Below, one piece after another: positions 52,320-64,000 of a DNA stretch of 64,000 nt (within the stretch, counting starts at the first letter, position 1; each line of letters starts with the position of its first letter). The stretch comes from Ecdyonurus torrentis (Eukaryota > Arthropoda > Insecta > Ephemeroptera > Heptageniidae), in assembly GCA_949318235.1 (NCBI GenBank), contig OX439129.1:22127402-22191401 (forward strand). The letters are read 5' to 3'. The translations under genes were made by a program, and so were the position numbers. Under the pieces are notes generated by a model, which ran no database searches, had not been told where the DNA came from, and was given only the letters and a program-made list of their open reading frames with translations.

Positions 52320-55300
52320 TATATAGGTGCGCAATGCGCAAAAATAAAATATCTAAAATATATTTTAACATCAGTGAGAAAAAAAAAGTAGAAAATCTAA
52401 GTAATTCAATTTTTGTGACATATATATTTCTTAATTAATTCAATGTGCCAAAAAAGTTTTAAAGTAGAAAATTAAGTATATTTCTAAATGAATATTGATT
52501 GTTTTAGTTTAGTAAAGAGCAAAGTGATATTATAGTGTTTCGTCATTATATAATGCCACTTAATATAAGGGTCAAATCTAATTGCACACTTTTTAATCTT
52601 CTAAAATGTCAAAGTCAAGTTTTGTAGCTTTGCCAAGTTAAAAAGAGGCTATACAGTTTGGTCTGTGTAAATTAACTACATAGCTTTGCTGATATTGAAT
52701 AAATATAATCATCTCAAGGGAAGTGTGACCACTTCCCTAGTTCAGAATATTTTTATCAAATATTGAGACATGACATTTCCTTCTTACGTTACCGTGGGAT
52801 AATTTTTCTTCTTCTTAACTTTTCTTAAATAGCCAGCAGGATATGTTATCATATTTTTTTTAATAAGCAATTGACACCAAAACTATACAATACTAATATT
52901 GTTATTATGAGAAATATCGGTAAAAGAAAATATTATTTTTATGGTTTTGACTTGTTGAGTTTTACTAAGAAAATTTTATATAACTTTTACTAATTTTATG
53001 TCAATTTAATAAACAAAATTAATATACATATAAATAAAAATTGAGATTACAAATATATATTTTTATAATGGATAAGTTTTTTTTTTATCAATGACGAAGT
53101 GAAAATATGAAATTGTGCCAAAGTATCGAGTTCGTTTTTATGTTTTGTAAATCATGTTAATGGTCATTATTTTAACGATGTTTTTAAAATTAGTTGTCTA
53201 TTTTTCTTAGAAATATTCTACAAGCTAAAGAGGGCAATGAACTGATGTATATAGACTTTAGCGCGACAGATTTTGTTTAATTACTTGCAGTTGGGTAAGT
53301 GGCAAGTGACAGAACTATGTTATTTTAAAAATAAAAGAGTAGAAAATGAATTTTCATTTCAAATGTAATTACTTTTACTGCGAGCTCTGCACGCAATTTG
53401 TGAACTTCCAGACGAATGACTCATAAAAATATAGTTATAATAAAATAAAATGTATTTTTTTTTTTTGTATAGTGATAATTTATTTTTTAATCTTATCAGA
53501 CACTTTTCTACATAAGGCAATAAACAAATAAATCATGATGCAGATCAGTAACGTGCTTCAATAAAATTTAAATTTAAGATTCGCTCTGAAATAAATTTTA
53601 CTTTTGAATTTCTTTAATAAAAACAAGGCTTGTCTCAAGTGTTTTATTTCGTTAAATTAAGCTTTAAAAGCTTTCGAGTTTTTTCCTTATATATACTTGA
53701 GATTAAACTTGGAAAGAAAAGCAAAAAGAAAGAAAAACAAATCATATTATGGCTTACAAAACACAAAAGAGGTAGGAAAAAAAATAGTTTTGTCAACTAT
53801 GTATGATATCTTTTGTATAAAAACCACTTATATGTGTGTTGAAATCTCTTTATGATATTAATTCCACCCACAATATATGTAATAACAATAATATATAATA
53901 AGGAGTGATAAATAAATATATACTACGTAATAATAAAAAAAACTGTAAGGTGCTCTTTTACTAAAGTGGTGACTGTCATTAATGTCTTTGATGACATATC
54001 TTATAAACCACAAGTTTATGTATATTATAATGAAGGTTAGGTCTTTGCAGAGCTTGCGTCAACGATTTGTTTATTTACTTTTACTTTACTTATATTCAGC
54101 CTAGAGAGAGGTCTTTTTTATTTACATTTTCTACCATAAGTTTCACCCGTTAAAGGGTTTGTCAGGAAATAACGTTTTCTCTTACCATAGTTACTGGACA
54201 AGTATTGTAGTTCATTATATTTAAAGAAAAAAAATTGCAAAAATTTATTTCATTCAATTTTGCCCGGCTTATATTTTTATTATTTGTCTGCATATGGTGA
54301 AAAATGTGGCGGCTTCCTATCTAAAATCAAAGTACTTGCACTTTGAATGACAATATCTACGCTCTATGTGTATCTAACTACTTTTGACTCACCGTGTGAT
54401 TTTGGCAAATATATAATACTTTTGGCATCTTTGTCTGAGCAATAGAAAATAAATACTAAGTGAACAATTAATTGATTTGTAAAACTACTTTTTGCATAGA
54501 AAAATAAAATTTAATGACTCCCCTAAATATAAGCCGCTTGTGGTTTTTAAAGAGGTGGAGAGTGCACCGAGAGAAGACAAGATAAATGCATTCCAGATGT
54601 GGGGGTGGTGCGCCCCATGCAGCGTCCGGTCTATGCAGCATAAGCTTCCCTAGCGCGCAAGGGCTAAATTCAAAGCTTATTACTGCAAAAACGACCCATC
54701 ATTTCCTTCGATTCTATAGTTGCACATAAAATATAATTTGCCACGCGTAATGAGACCCCCTCATGATCTGCAGTAGTATTTTTACTCCTTACTAGTGTCT
54801 TGTTTTGAAAACTAAATATGCCGTGACCGCATAAACACTGGGAGGCAAAGGTCTAAAATGAAGAAAATCTATGTTTGCCCATATGACATAATCAGTAGGC
54901 AAACCTATGTACCTAAAATAAACTTTTGCGATTTTTTTCTTTGCCAGATTTGAAATCAGTACTCATCATAAGTACAAAATATGCAATAAAATGATTTGGG
55001 TTTGCAACTCCTTTAATGATGCCATAGTTATTATTACTGAACTCTGCATGCATCCGCGTAGTCTTTTTACATTTATGTATATACGGGTATTTATGTATAT
55101 GAGTTTTTCATTTATATATTTGTCACAGTGCTATATAAATGTGATATTCATAACAAGAACGACTAGTATTTTATATTATATGGAGGTTTTTACTTTTTAT
55201 CATTTAACTTCTGTATTTTTCGTTCTAGATTTTGTATTAATTTTTCACCGTCTTCATCAAGGATTAATAACATTAAAATATTTGCAATGAATAACAAAAC

Positions 55301-56417
55301 AAATTTAATATTACGTATAATATTTTATTTGGTTTATTGTAGGAGTTTTATTCATAGCAGGGTATCGGAAATCTATAACTTTGAAATATGGGATAGAACA
55401 AAATATATATTTTAAAAGACCACATGGTGAGATTTTATTTTTAAACAAATATACATCTTTGTTTCTTTGTAAAGAAAAGGCAGCCGCTAATAGTTCTAAA
55501 GAATAAGTCCTAATAGTATAAGGCTTTGTTATATTGAAAAATCAAAATTTTATGTTTTTTTCTTCTTTTAATTAATGATAATTATATTTATTTTAATGCT
55601 TCATCACTGACACAACCTAACAAAGAGTTATTATCAAAGAAAGAATCAGCGCACAGTACATCATAATAATATACGTTTGCTATCGACAATAAATACACAT
55701 AATAATATATTGAAATGATATTCGAGATCTTAATATATTTATTGTAAATAGATTATGTAAAGTATATAATTTTGTATAAATTTCTAAGAAGCTTTTCATC
55801 TACGTATAGCTGAATAAAAAAGTAGTAATCATTATTACTACAATTTTCTTTAGACAAGAAATTTAAGCCTATTATTTCGTATACCTTTTCATAATATATA
55901 CCAATTATAAAATTTTAAAAAATATATAAATGCCTTGTCATGAAATTATATTATAAACATATAATAAAACCTGATTTTATTATTATTTTCTTTTTTTAAG
56001 TATTAAATTTAATTTTTCTATTCATATTTTCTGTTTTGGTATTTTTTCTTTTTAACATATAGGAAAGAATAGGTTTTAGGTTTGAACAGGTATTTTTTTT
56101 TTTCTTTTCTTTGTTTATCAATGAAAATTATATTTGATTATTATTATTGTGTCATACTTGATGTGTTGGTGATTGCATGAAACAGAATACCGGCAGCTGG
56201 GATGGGGGAGTAAGAGGGTGTATATGTTATGGTTTTTTGAATAGGGAGGAGTTGAAGAAGAGAGAGAGAGAGAGAGAAAGTGTGTTTGGAATCTTTCCCC
56301 CCAAATATTACATGGTCCTGATGATAGCTCAGCTGCCTTTTGGTTACACTTCATATGTATAATTTTTTTTTCTATGTATAATAATATAGTTTTGTAATGT
56401 CGGTAGAGTTTCGGTGG
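50723..56417. other. Intergenic DNA, no gene recognised
   Basis: GC-richer patches at 51780-51960 and 54540-54860 carry no convincing exon or repeat ends. An open frame on the minus strand across the first (51771-52085) has no recognisable domain. The stretch 48521-50382 also holds nothing beyond an isolated TGACGTCA at 50067-50074. Confidence 0.5.
52254..52312. repeat. TA microsatellite
   Basis: TA run in the intergenic region upstream of the P450 promoter. Shorter TA runs are at about 29199-29225, 34842-34866, 43571-43592 and 50758-50782. Confidence 0.95.
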
Positions 56418-56447
56418 TATATAGGCAGACCGTATCGATTTTTCGTA

Positions 56448-56700
56448 TTCTCGTCGAAGCAACGAGGCAAAGCAAAAGAGTAAAACGCGCAAGTCTACGG
56501 CGCCACTAGTAGTTCAGTTACAGCTGTGTATGTTACCGTCGCGACGAGACGCCCTCTTACTTTTATACTCCTTTTTTTAATATATATATTTTTTTCTTCT
56601 CTTTTATAACACACCGCCTTCACTCGCATATAGAGCGTTCTCCAGTTAACTGCACAAAAACATTGCACCTGGATTTCCACGAGTTGTTATTATTATAATA
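56448..56700 (+). other. Candidate untranslated first exon of a rightward gene
   Basis: A GC-richer patch lies downstream of TATATAG (56418-56424) and ends at ATA|GTGAGT (GT at 56701). It is followed by a small candidate exon, 56850-56903, bounded by a long pyrimidine tract with TTTTTTAG and by a strong donor CGT|GTAAGT. No long reading frame is present. It could belong to the gene suggested at 61.5 kb. Confidence 0.25.
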
Positions 56701-56849
56701 GTGAGTGCATAAAACCAAAGTGATTGGCCTTCTCATTAAATGTTTCAAGGTTTACTAATCAAAAATTATTAATTAAAAAGGATTTCCTCTTTTGGTTTCA
56801 CATGGCGGATGATGTTACAGCAGCTACCCTTCTTCTTTTTATTTTTTAG

Positions 56850-56903
56850 GCACACTTCTTCATGATCTAAAAGTTTTTAGCTCATGAACTGTTGCTCCAA
56901 CGT
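56850..56903 (+). other. Candidate 54-nt untranslated exon
   Basis: The left border is an excellent acceptor (pyrimidine-rich tract ending ATTTTTTAG, AG 56848-56849). The right border is a consensus donor (GTAAGT from 56904). There is no coding potential. It is supported only by splice signals and by the neighbouring candidate exon at 56448-56700. Confidence 0.25.
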
Positions 56904-57199
56904 GTAAGTAACAATTTCTTTTGTTTTTTTTATTTTCACCATTTAAATTTTGTTTCTTAGGATTATAAACATTTTTCATCAAAATTATAACTTTTTTTTT
57001 TAAATTTAACAACTTATTCTCTCTCTCTCTCTCACTCACTCTATCTCTCTCTTTTTAGTTTTTATAAACGTTTGTTGATGTTTACATTCTAATCTTGTTG
57101 ATTTGTCTAGAGGGACGCACACATGTATATTATACTGTAATTCTTTGTTGGCATGAACTTCGTATATTTGTATGTTATTGTCTTTAAATAATGATAACA

Positions 57200-57542
57200 T
57201 TAAAGCCATAGACCACATAAAACCACATCTGCTTTTTAATGAATAAACACGAAATGGGATCTTCAAAACTGATGACAATTTTTACCAGAATGTTAATGTT
57301 GCCCCACGAAAGCGCGTGAAAATACTGTAAAGTATGCAAGTTGCGTGAATATTCATGTTTATGACGTCAGAAACATGCAAAAATTCGTATGAAAATGTTG
57401 TGCGGGTTGCATAAATCGAAATTTCTGATCACTGCTACGGAGCTACAGTTGGGCTTTGAGACAAACTAAATTTATTTATGAAAGTCCCATCAAGTGTTTT
57501 GTGATATAAATGCTTATGTTTTTCTCTGGTCTATTCCTTTAA
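57200..57542 (+). mobile_element. TTAA element family A, copy 6, 343 bp
   Basis: Full-length copy: TTAAAGCCATAGACCAC at the left and CTGGTCTATTCCTTTAA at the right, with TTAA on both sides. TGACGTCA (57362-57369) lies at the midpoint. This is one of the least degraded copies and a good reference for the family. Confidence 0.88.
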
Positions 57543-57647
57543 ATATTTTCTATGTATCATGCTATGTAAAAGTCTTGTAAAAAAATATAACTGAATAAAA
57601 GATAAGATTGAAAAAGAAAATGCAAATAAAGTTTGGAACAAATTTCC

Positions 57648-57684
<37 letters not shown>

Positions 57685-59364
57685 ATAAAAAATTCATGAA
57701 TTGAAATCTAAATGTTTACTTTTATTATACTTTTATATTAGTATTTATTATTATAGTATCTTATATGAGACACGGATATTTACTTAAGATTATGTATCAA
57801 GACATGGACTTGAGGGGGATTATGTGGGTGGATATGAGTTGTGATGGACATGACACGAGCGAGCCATAGCTTTATCTTTATAACGATGAGAAGTAAATCG
57901 TGCATACTATAAGAGACAACGTCTCTAAATGCAATAACATTTCATAAATTATTTCTGTCCTTCATCTATACTTACTTTATCATAATATATTAGTCAAGTA
58001 TCTATAATATGTATGCGTGGTCAATAATATGTCATATAAATTTCTATTATTATTTCTATATTTTATACAATAGAGAGCTGTCTCATGATTATTACGGTGC
58101 TTTCCATATCAGCTTAAAATATTTTCCTTAATGCACCATGAATATTTCTATTTTTATGATTTGAAATCATTTTTTGTTATGGTGTTATTATAAAAAAAAA
58201 TTCTTTATACTCTAGTATTATTGATTCCCTTATAGAAATAAAGCTGTGATTTTATTATATAATGTATCTTGCTTACTAATAATAAAATTAACTTAATTCA
58301 AATGCGGAACGAGGGGGCGTAATTTTTAGATTATTCAACATAGTATTACTTTCTATGCACTTCAAAAAAAAAAAAATAATAAAAAAGAGAAAAAAAAAAA
58401 GTAGAATAACGGGTTTTAATATTTTTTTTTCTTTAATATATATACAACTTTGTTTTGTAAAAACATTAAGAATGTGTTAATTTTTGTTTAAGCAATGTTC
58501 TTACGGATTTTTCATTCATAAAATTTGCATAATGTTTGAGAGTTAATGGACCTTAATTAATCTTCTTGTTAAGAAATTTGTGTGGTCTCTTAAAGTGATA
58601 TTTTTCGAAGGTTGAATTAAATTGTATAGACTTTGTAGAATTACTGCTTGCCCATGGTGCTAATTTTAATATTATCTTGTTTTAATATTTTAATTATATA
58701 AAACGTTATACCCTAAAAATACAAAAAAATAAAAATAATAATAATAATAAAAACTAAAATATAGAAAAACTATTGTATATATAAACTAAAATTTTATATC
58801 TCGTACATTTTACCATTTCTTTACTTTTTAGGAAAAAAAAATGAAAGTAGTAAGTAAAAACAATATTTCATTCCTTTGCCTTCACACCAACCACCCCACA
58901 AAAGAAAAACAAAAACAAAACAGCATGATATAAAAATGTAGCTCCGTCCGTCGTTATCAAATCGTAATTTTATGCCATTTTTTTTTTCTCCACCCTGACT
59001 CTTTATTTTTTTATGATTACAATTATTATTAGCACTCTAGTGGTAACCTACAAACTTTACAACCTGTTCCAAATATTATCTTATCTGTTATAACATAACC
59101 TCGTGCTTGCTTATACGTATATAGAAAATGTAAACATACTTTTCAGAAATTTATGTTTAAAAAAAAGAAATAATTTTTTTTTCTCTTAAAAAACACACTT
59201 GAGTGAGAGAGAAGATTTTTTTTATTTATTTTTCTCATAACTCAACAGTGTGACCTAAATTTATATTTTAACCCTATCCTTCAGGGTCGAGGATTGCATT
59301 ATAATATACACACAAAAGTTTGCTTGCATAAAAGTTGCTTCTGCTTTATGTTCTTCTTTATGTT

Positions 59365-59395
<31 letters not shown>

Positions 59396-59565
59396 GTAAT
59401 CTTTCTTTTCTTGTACGATGAGGTGGTGTATTATCTTTAGTGTCTTAAATATATAAAAATCCATGCATAATATAAACATATCACATTTACAATGTTGCAG
59501 TATGTGTCTTTTTGCAGAAAAATAAACTTCTCAGCTTCATTTATATATGAGATGCAAATACAGTA

Positions 59566-59568
<3 letters not shown>

Positions 59569-59613
<45 letters not shown>
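59569..59613. repeat. Poly-A tract, 45 bp
   Basis: Longest of many A or T runs. Others lie at about 3745-3783, 10729-10771, 12660-12692, 24014-24044, 24805-24841, 37622-37649, 57651-57683 and 61160-61181. Some may be old retroposon tails, but only two share flanking sequence. Confidence 0.95.
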
Positions 59614-59614
<1 letters not shown>

Positions 59615-61497
59615 GTGTGTGTCGTCTTATACTCTCCCAGACGTGTCTTTCTTCACTTCTTAATATCCTGTTCTCTCTCTTAACTGGATACCTTATTACA
59701 GAGTGAGGGTTACTTATGTAGCTAAAAAAGGAAATTTTCACCATGTATGACGTCTGTTCATACTGTGACGAAAATATAATATATAAAAAAACACGTTTTA
59801 CATAAGAAAATCACTTAATTTGCATACTTTACTACCTTGAAGTGTGTTTAATTACATACAGTGTATTTATAAAATGTAAAATCTATAAAATTGGAAACAA
59901 GAACACATCATCATTATCAATTTTTTTTTCTTTCGAATTTCTAATAGTCACGCGAGAACGATTTAATTAACACTACTGTATACATATATAAAAAATTTCT
60001 TGCATGTGTATTATATTATAATTATAAACCAAGAATTTTCTTTAAAAATGTCTTATATTGATTTAATTTAAAATTATCATGTTGCGTGATTATAAAAATA
60101 GAATTTTAAGTTGATATATATGTTTGTTTTGTTAAGTATAATGCGAGAGAGAAGGCATATAGTTTTAAGTGGATATTTTAGTGTAAGAGTGAAAAGTTTG
60201 TCCGCGTATCTTTTGATGTACTTAAGAAGAAAAAAAATCTACTACTTGAGATGAGACATGCTGGAGAGCAGAACTCGGCACCTATCTTTTCTATGTATAA
60301 GATGTAGAATCTAAGTGTACGTAAAAATAAAGTACTTAAACTTGGCGTGGACAATTATAACTCGGTGCATATATGAGGTATACTTTTCATTATTATATAT
60401 AGGAGTCACCTGTAAAGACAATTTTACATGAATGTAAGAGATAAAATATAAAGGATCAAGTCAGAAGTGTACTTGTTACCTTCTAAAATTGAAATGAGTA
60501 TACTTTAGGATAACAGCAAAGAATTGATTGTTAGTATAAGGTCACCTTCATTATATATAAAAGATGAAACGTGCCAAAAAATTTAAAGAATCTTATTTAA
60601 TTTTAAAATTAGTTTTCACTTCACACTTTTCATTCAAAATTTTTAAATTTTATTTAAATGGATTCTGTTTAGTTAAATTTAAACAGATATAATTTATGTG
60701 TTTTTTTTTTGTATTTTATAAAATATATATTTAATATTTATATATTATATTACTATATACCGAATGCATATAAACGTCAATGACTCACCAAAATCAGTAA
60801 AGAAGTGAAAAATGGAAGGAAAAAAAAAAAAAAAAAGAGTCTGTTTTGTGTTAAAAAGTAGAAATAATATTTTACTCGCTCTTCTTGCGCATGTTTATGC
60901 ATATTTTTTCAGATTAGTGTAAACATGGTATATTTAAAATAACATAAGATATATAATTCATTCAAAGATCAAGGAGTATATTATGAAATCTGGTTATACA
61001 TAGATTTAAAACACACAAAGTTATAAAGACGCTATTAATGTAGAGTGAAAACTTTTTTTATATATATTTTTTCATCCCCTCTTTTTACATATAAACTAGA
61101 TCATTAAAAGGAGGATACATGTAAATATACCTAATCAGGATAAGTAAAGGCTTATAATTTTTTTTTTTTTTTTTTTTTTTTGGCTGTGGTACATTTTGGC
61201 CCACGCATAGAGAAAAAGAGCATCATGCATACCGTTTTACCACGTTCTTTGCTCGATCTATCTATATATTAACCGTCCTCTTCTCTGCGACTATTTTTAA
61301 AAATCTGTACACTCATGTGGATTTTGCTTGCCTCTTCTCTCATTCTTTTTAAACTGTGCTACACTACTCGCATTTTATGCTTTTAGAAACAGTCCAAACT
61401 TATAACTTGGTGCTTGACATGAGAAACAAAATTAAAAGTCTTAAAAAACAAACTTTATAATTTACTGTGCAATTATTATTATTAGTAATTTACAAAC

Positions 61498-61786
61498 ATG
61501 AATAACTTGAAATTAGATTATAAAAATATTGAACAGAATGAGGATTTAAACAGCTTTATACATCATTATTTAGAAACGTAAGTTATATAATTATATATAT
61601 ATTTTTTTTTTACATGCAATTGATATATTATGATAAACATATTTGTGTCACTGTTATATTTTTTATTATGACAATTATATTTTGTTTTTGCCACACAGTG
61701 ATTTACTCACTAGATTGCCCTACTTTAAATTTGTATATGATGCCATATTAACCTTCAATAATTTTATTTGGCATCATATGCTAATG
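61498..61786 (+). CDS. Unidentified protein, possible first two coding exons
   Basis: The function is not recognised. An acceptor (AG 61484-61485) precedes an ATG at 61498. The frame is open for 26 codons with mixed, non-repetitive composition (MNNLKLDYKNIEQNEDL...) and ends at a strong donor, AC|GTAAGT (exon end 61577). The acceptor at 61697-61698 (CCACACAG) continues the same frame with TDLLTRLPYFKFVYDAILTF. The right edge is uncertain: the first possible donor is at 61787, and the open frame beyond it (to 61882) looks like translated AT-rich intron. Further exons would be to the right; a possible exon starts at 63869 after a good pyrimidine tract. It may be the coding start of the gene whose untranslated exons are suggested at 56.4-56.9 kb. 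Confidence 0.3.
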
Positions 61787-61998
61787 GTTCATGTATTATA
61801 CACTCTATTAATCTTAATGATTGTTCTCAATTATTTATATGTCTGCACTTTTAAATGTTTGTTTGTTTCTTATTTGGAATAATATTTAATTTAATATGTT
61901 GCAATGACCCATCAATGTGTTAGACGTTTTGACTTATCTTTATTTCTTCACTTCTGATAATATGAAAGAAATGTATTTTTCTTCTGAAACTATAAAAA

Positions 61999-62036
<38 letters not shown>

Positions 62037-64000
62037 TGGTATACTTAAATGCATTTTATTTATTATGTCCATCTGTGTGGTTTTTGATTAATAGAGCTAT
62101 AAACTTTAATGATTATGCAGCTTTTAATGTCCAAAGTGCATCCATTTTTAAATACCCATAACATTCAAAATTCATAATGCTCACAACATTTTTATTACAA
62201 CTTTATGCATTTAAAGTATTAAAAAATATAATCTTTTTATTATTTGATAAAGATTTATATAAATAAAAAAAAAATCCGTTAGGTATTTTTAAATTATTCA
62301 ATTTAATGAAAGTATGACATTATAAGCGACGATAAGGAATGCAGTTAAAAGGTTTAGTGATTGTATATAAATATGTTATAGAATAATTATTATGGGTAAT
62401 TACGGATGTTATTAATGTTACCCGCAATTACATACAATATTAGTCATGAATGATAAATATCTCGAAAATTGTTTTTCACTACTTAGCATAAATATCCAGA
62501 TTTTTAATTCAATTTGTATATCAAACCATTTTCTTTATTTTCAGAATAAATTTCCATAGTTTTCTTTTTCATTTTTAATTTAGATTATTATAGTAAGAAA
62601 GAAACCATATAAATTTAAGTCTTCAAAATTGACAATTGAATCCTAACTATAACATAACGTAAGCTTCCTAAAAAATATACAAGAAGTTTTTAGTTTACAA
62701 ATTAAAGAACCCTCTATATTATGCTCTCTCTTTTGAAACCTTTCATGTCTTTTTTATTTTTCCATAAAAAGTACAACGAACTTTGGGTATTGTTTTACAT
62801 AGAATAGTTTTAAAATTCTCAAACGTATATAGATATTCATGTAAGGTTAAAATTATGTGAAATACTTGTATGTGCTTACATATTATACCTTTTTTTTTTG
62901 GGCCCTGAAATCGTGAGTTCATATAGTTACACCCACTACACCTCACGAAGTTGAATTGCGTGTATATATAATGTATAATATATATATATATATAAAATAT
63001 ATATATTACAATATATGGATATATCTCATTGTATTAATGTATAATACAATTTATAGTGTATTTATATATAAAAGTTAAGGCTTATGGTGAAAGAGCAAGA
63101 AAAGGTGTGGGGAGTTATAGTGTGTGGTTTTTAGATATCCTTCCCTGTTTTAACTTTGATAAGAGAAAAGTGACCACACTATTGTGGGTCTCACATCAAC
63201 TGCAAAGTAGTGTTTTGCTTATTGTGTATAATATGACTATAGTACTATATACATATCAGTAGCCTGGAACTCCCTGTATTATGTATGCAAAGTAGTATAA
63301 AGTTTAGGTGATGGTTGGTAAGTTGATATTATTTATTTTATGTAAGCCCGCAGTGTCGTCAGACTTCAAAAAACCAACCCACTGTGACACCACAAAAAAA
63401 AAAAAACAGGTGGTGTGTTGCTCCTTTTGCTTTTTCTTATATTTATATTATCTAAGTTTCTAAGATACATGATTAAATTTCATTTTTATTTTATTTTACC
63501 ACGATGACATGTCATATGTATATAGAATATTATATTCATTTTCTACTTGTTTTTTATTTTATATATTTTTAAATGTATATCATTCTTATTATAGTTTTAA
63601 AAGTTTTGACTATATATACGCAAATCTTGTACTATCACTAGAAATTAATTTACACGTATATATTATTTTGATGCGCATGCATGTACTCATTTTCCTTGAA
63701 AAATTTTAATTTCTTTTGCATTGTGTAATATAAATTGTAATTCAACTGCTATTGTTAGAAACTGTTCATACATTTATCCGTCTTCATCATCGCTTTTCTC
63801 TGCACTTTTTGCTGCATACTAGATTTTTCTAATTCGTTTAATTTCACACATACGCTTGCTCTTTTTGCAGTCTATATTTAGACGAGAGAATTGTTTTAAA
63901 TTTCAAACGTTGCTTTTTCTCCCTCTTATAATTACAATTTATTTTAAAACTCTTGCTTTTTAAAAGTTGACGTTTAATTTGTTTATTTATATACCATATA
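61787..64000. other. Right flank, possible further exons not resolved
   Basis: A good acceptor (CTTGCTCTTTTTGCAG, AG 63867-63868) opens a short frame starting SIFRRENCFKFQT that may be an exon. A GC-richer patch at 63080-63420 carries a frame with mixed composition but no clear splice borders. The stretch 57543-61485 shows only AT-rich DNA and A/T runs. Confidence 0.3.

Noticed and set aside
63056..63262. 68-codon + frame with mixed composition
   Set aside because: No clear splice borders and no recognised domain; left only as a note in the right-flank entry.

Overview
This window is nuclear DNA from an animal, very probably an invertebrate. It is strongly AT-rich (about three quarters A+T by eye). 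Genes are split by GT-AG introns of about 90 bp to 4 kb, intergenic DNA is long, and simple repeats (TA, GA/TC, TG, poly-A/T) and short palindromic transposable elements are abundant. There is no sign of bacterial, organellar or viral gene organisation. The gene content (membrane guanylate cyclases with a NIT domain, and a clan-3-like cytochrome P450) fits Metazoa; I cannot name the phylum from the sequence alone.

Layout. (1) 4086-7685, + strand: the last four exons of a guanylate cyclase whose 5' part lies left of the window. (2) 14.7-38.0 kb, + strand: a complete second guanylate cyclase with 13 coding exons (26441-38006, 687 aa). Its architecture is membrane segment, NIT domain, membrane segment, HNOBA-like linker, cyclase. 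It is probably preceded by a non-coding first exon near 14.7-14.94 kb, so about 11.5 kb of first intron is packed with foldback elements and microsatellites. The two cyclases are tandem paralogues with identical intron positions, phases and exon sizes over the shared region. (3) 43810-47520, - strand: a four-exon cytochrome P450 of 538 aa, convergent with the cyclase, with a likely 5' UTR exon and TATA box near 48.45-48.52 kb. (4) 56.4-61.9 kb, + strand: weaker evidence for the 5' end of an unidentified gene that would run off the right edge.

Mobile DNA. One TTAA-flanked element family of about 340 bp (terminal sequence TTAAAGSMATAGACCA) occurs six times. There are also a second 340-bp TTAA element, a 398-bp TTAA element with long inverted arms, a hAT-like 904-bp element, several smaller foldbacks, and three foldback elements placed in TA microsatellites. 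Two of these three have unrelated arms but a homologous core. The most unusual signal is the octamer TGACGTCA (the cAMP-response-element palindrome). I count it 15 times, against well under one expected at this base composition, and 13 of the 15 lie inside palindromic elements of several apparently unrelated families, usually at or beside the centre of symmetry.

Biology. The NIT guanylate cyclases are expected to make cGMP in response to a nitrogen-oxide-related or other small ligand read by the NIT domain; this role is known from family members and not shown here. The P450 is expected to be an ER-anchored monooxygenase. Nothing in the sequence links the P450 functionally to the cyclases.
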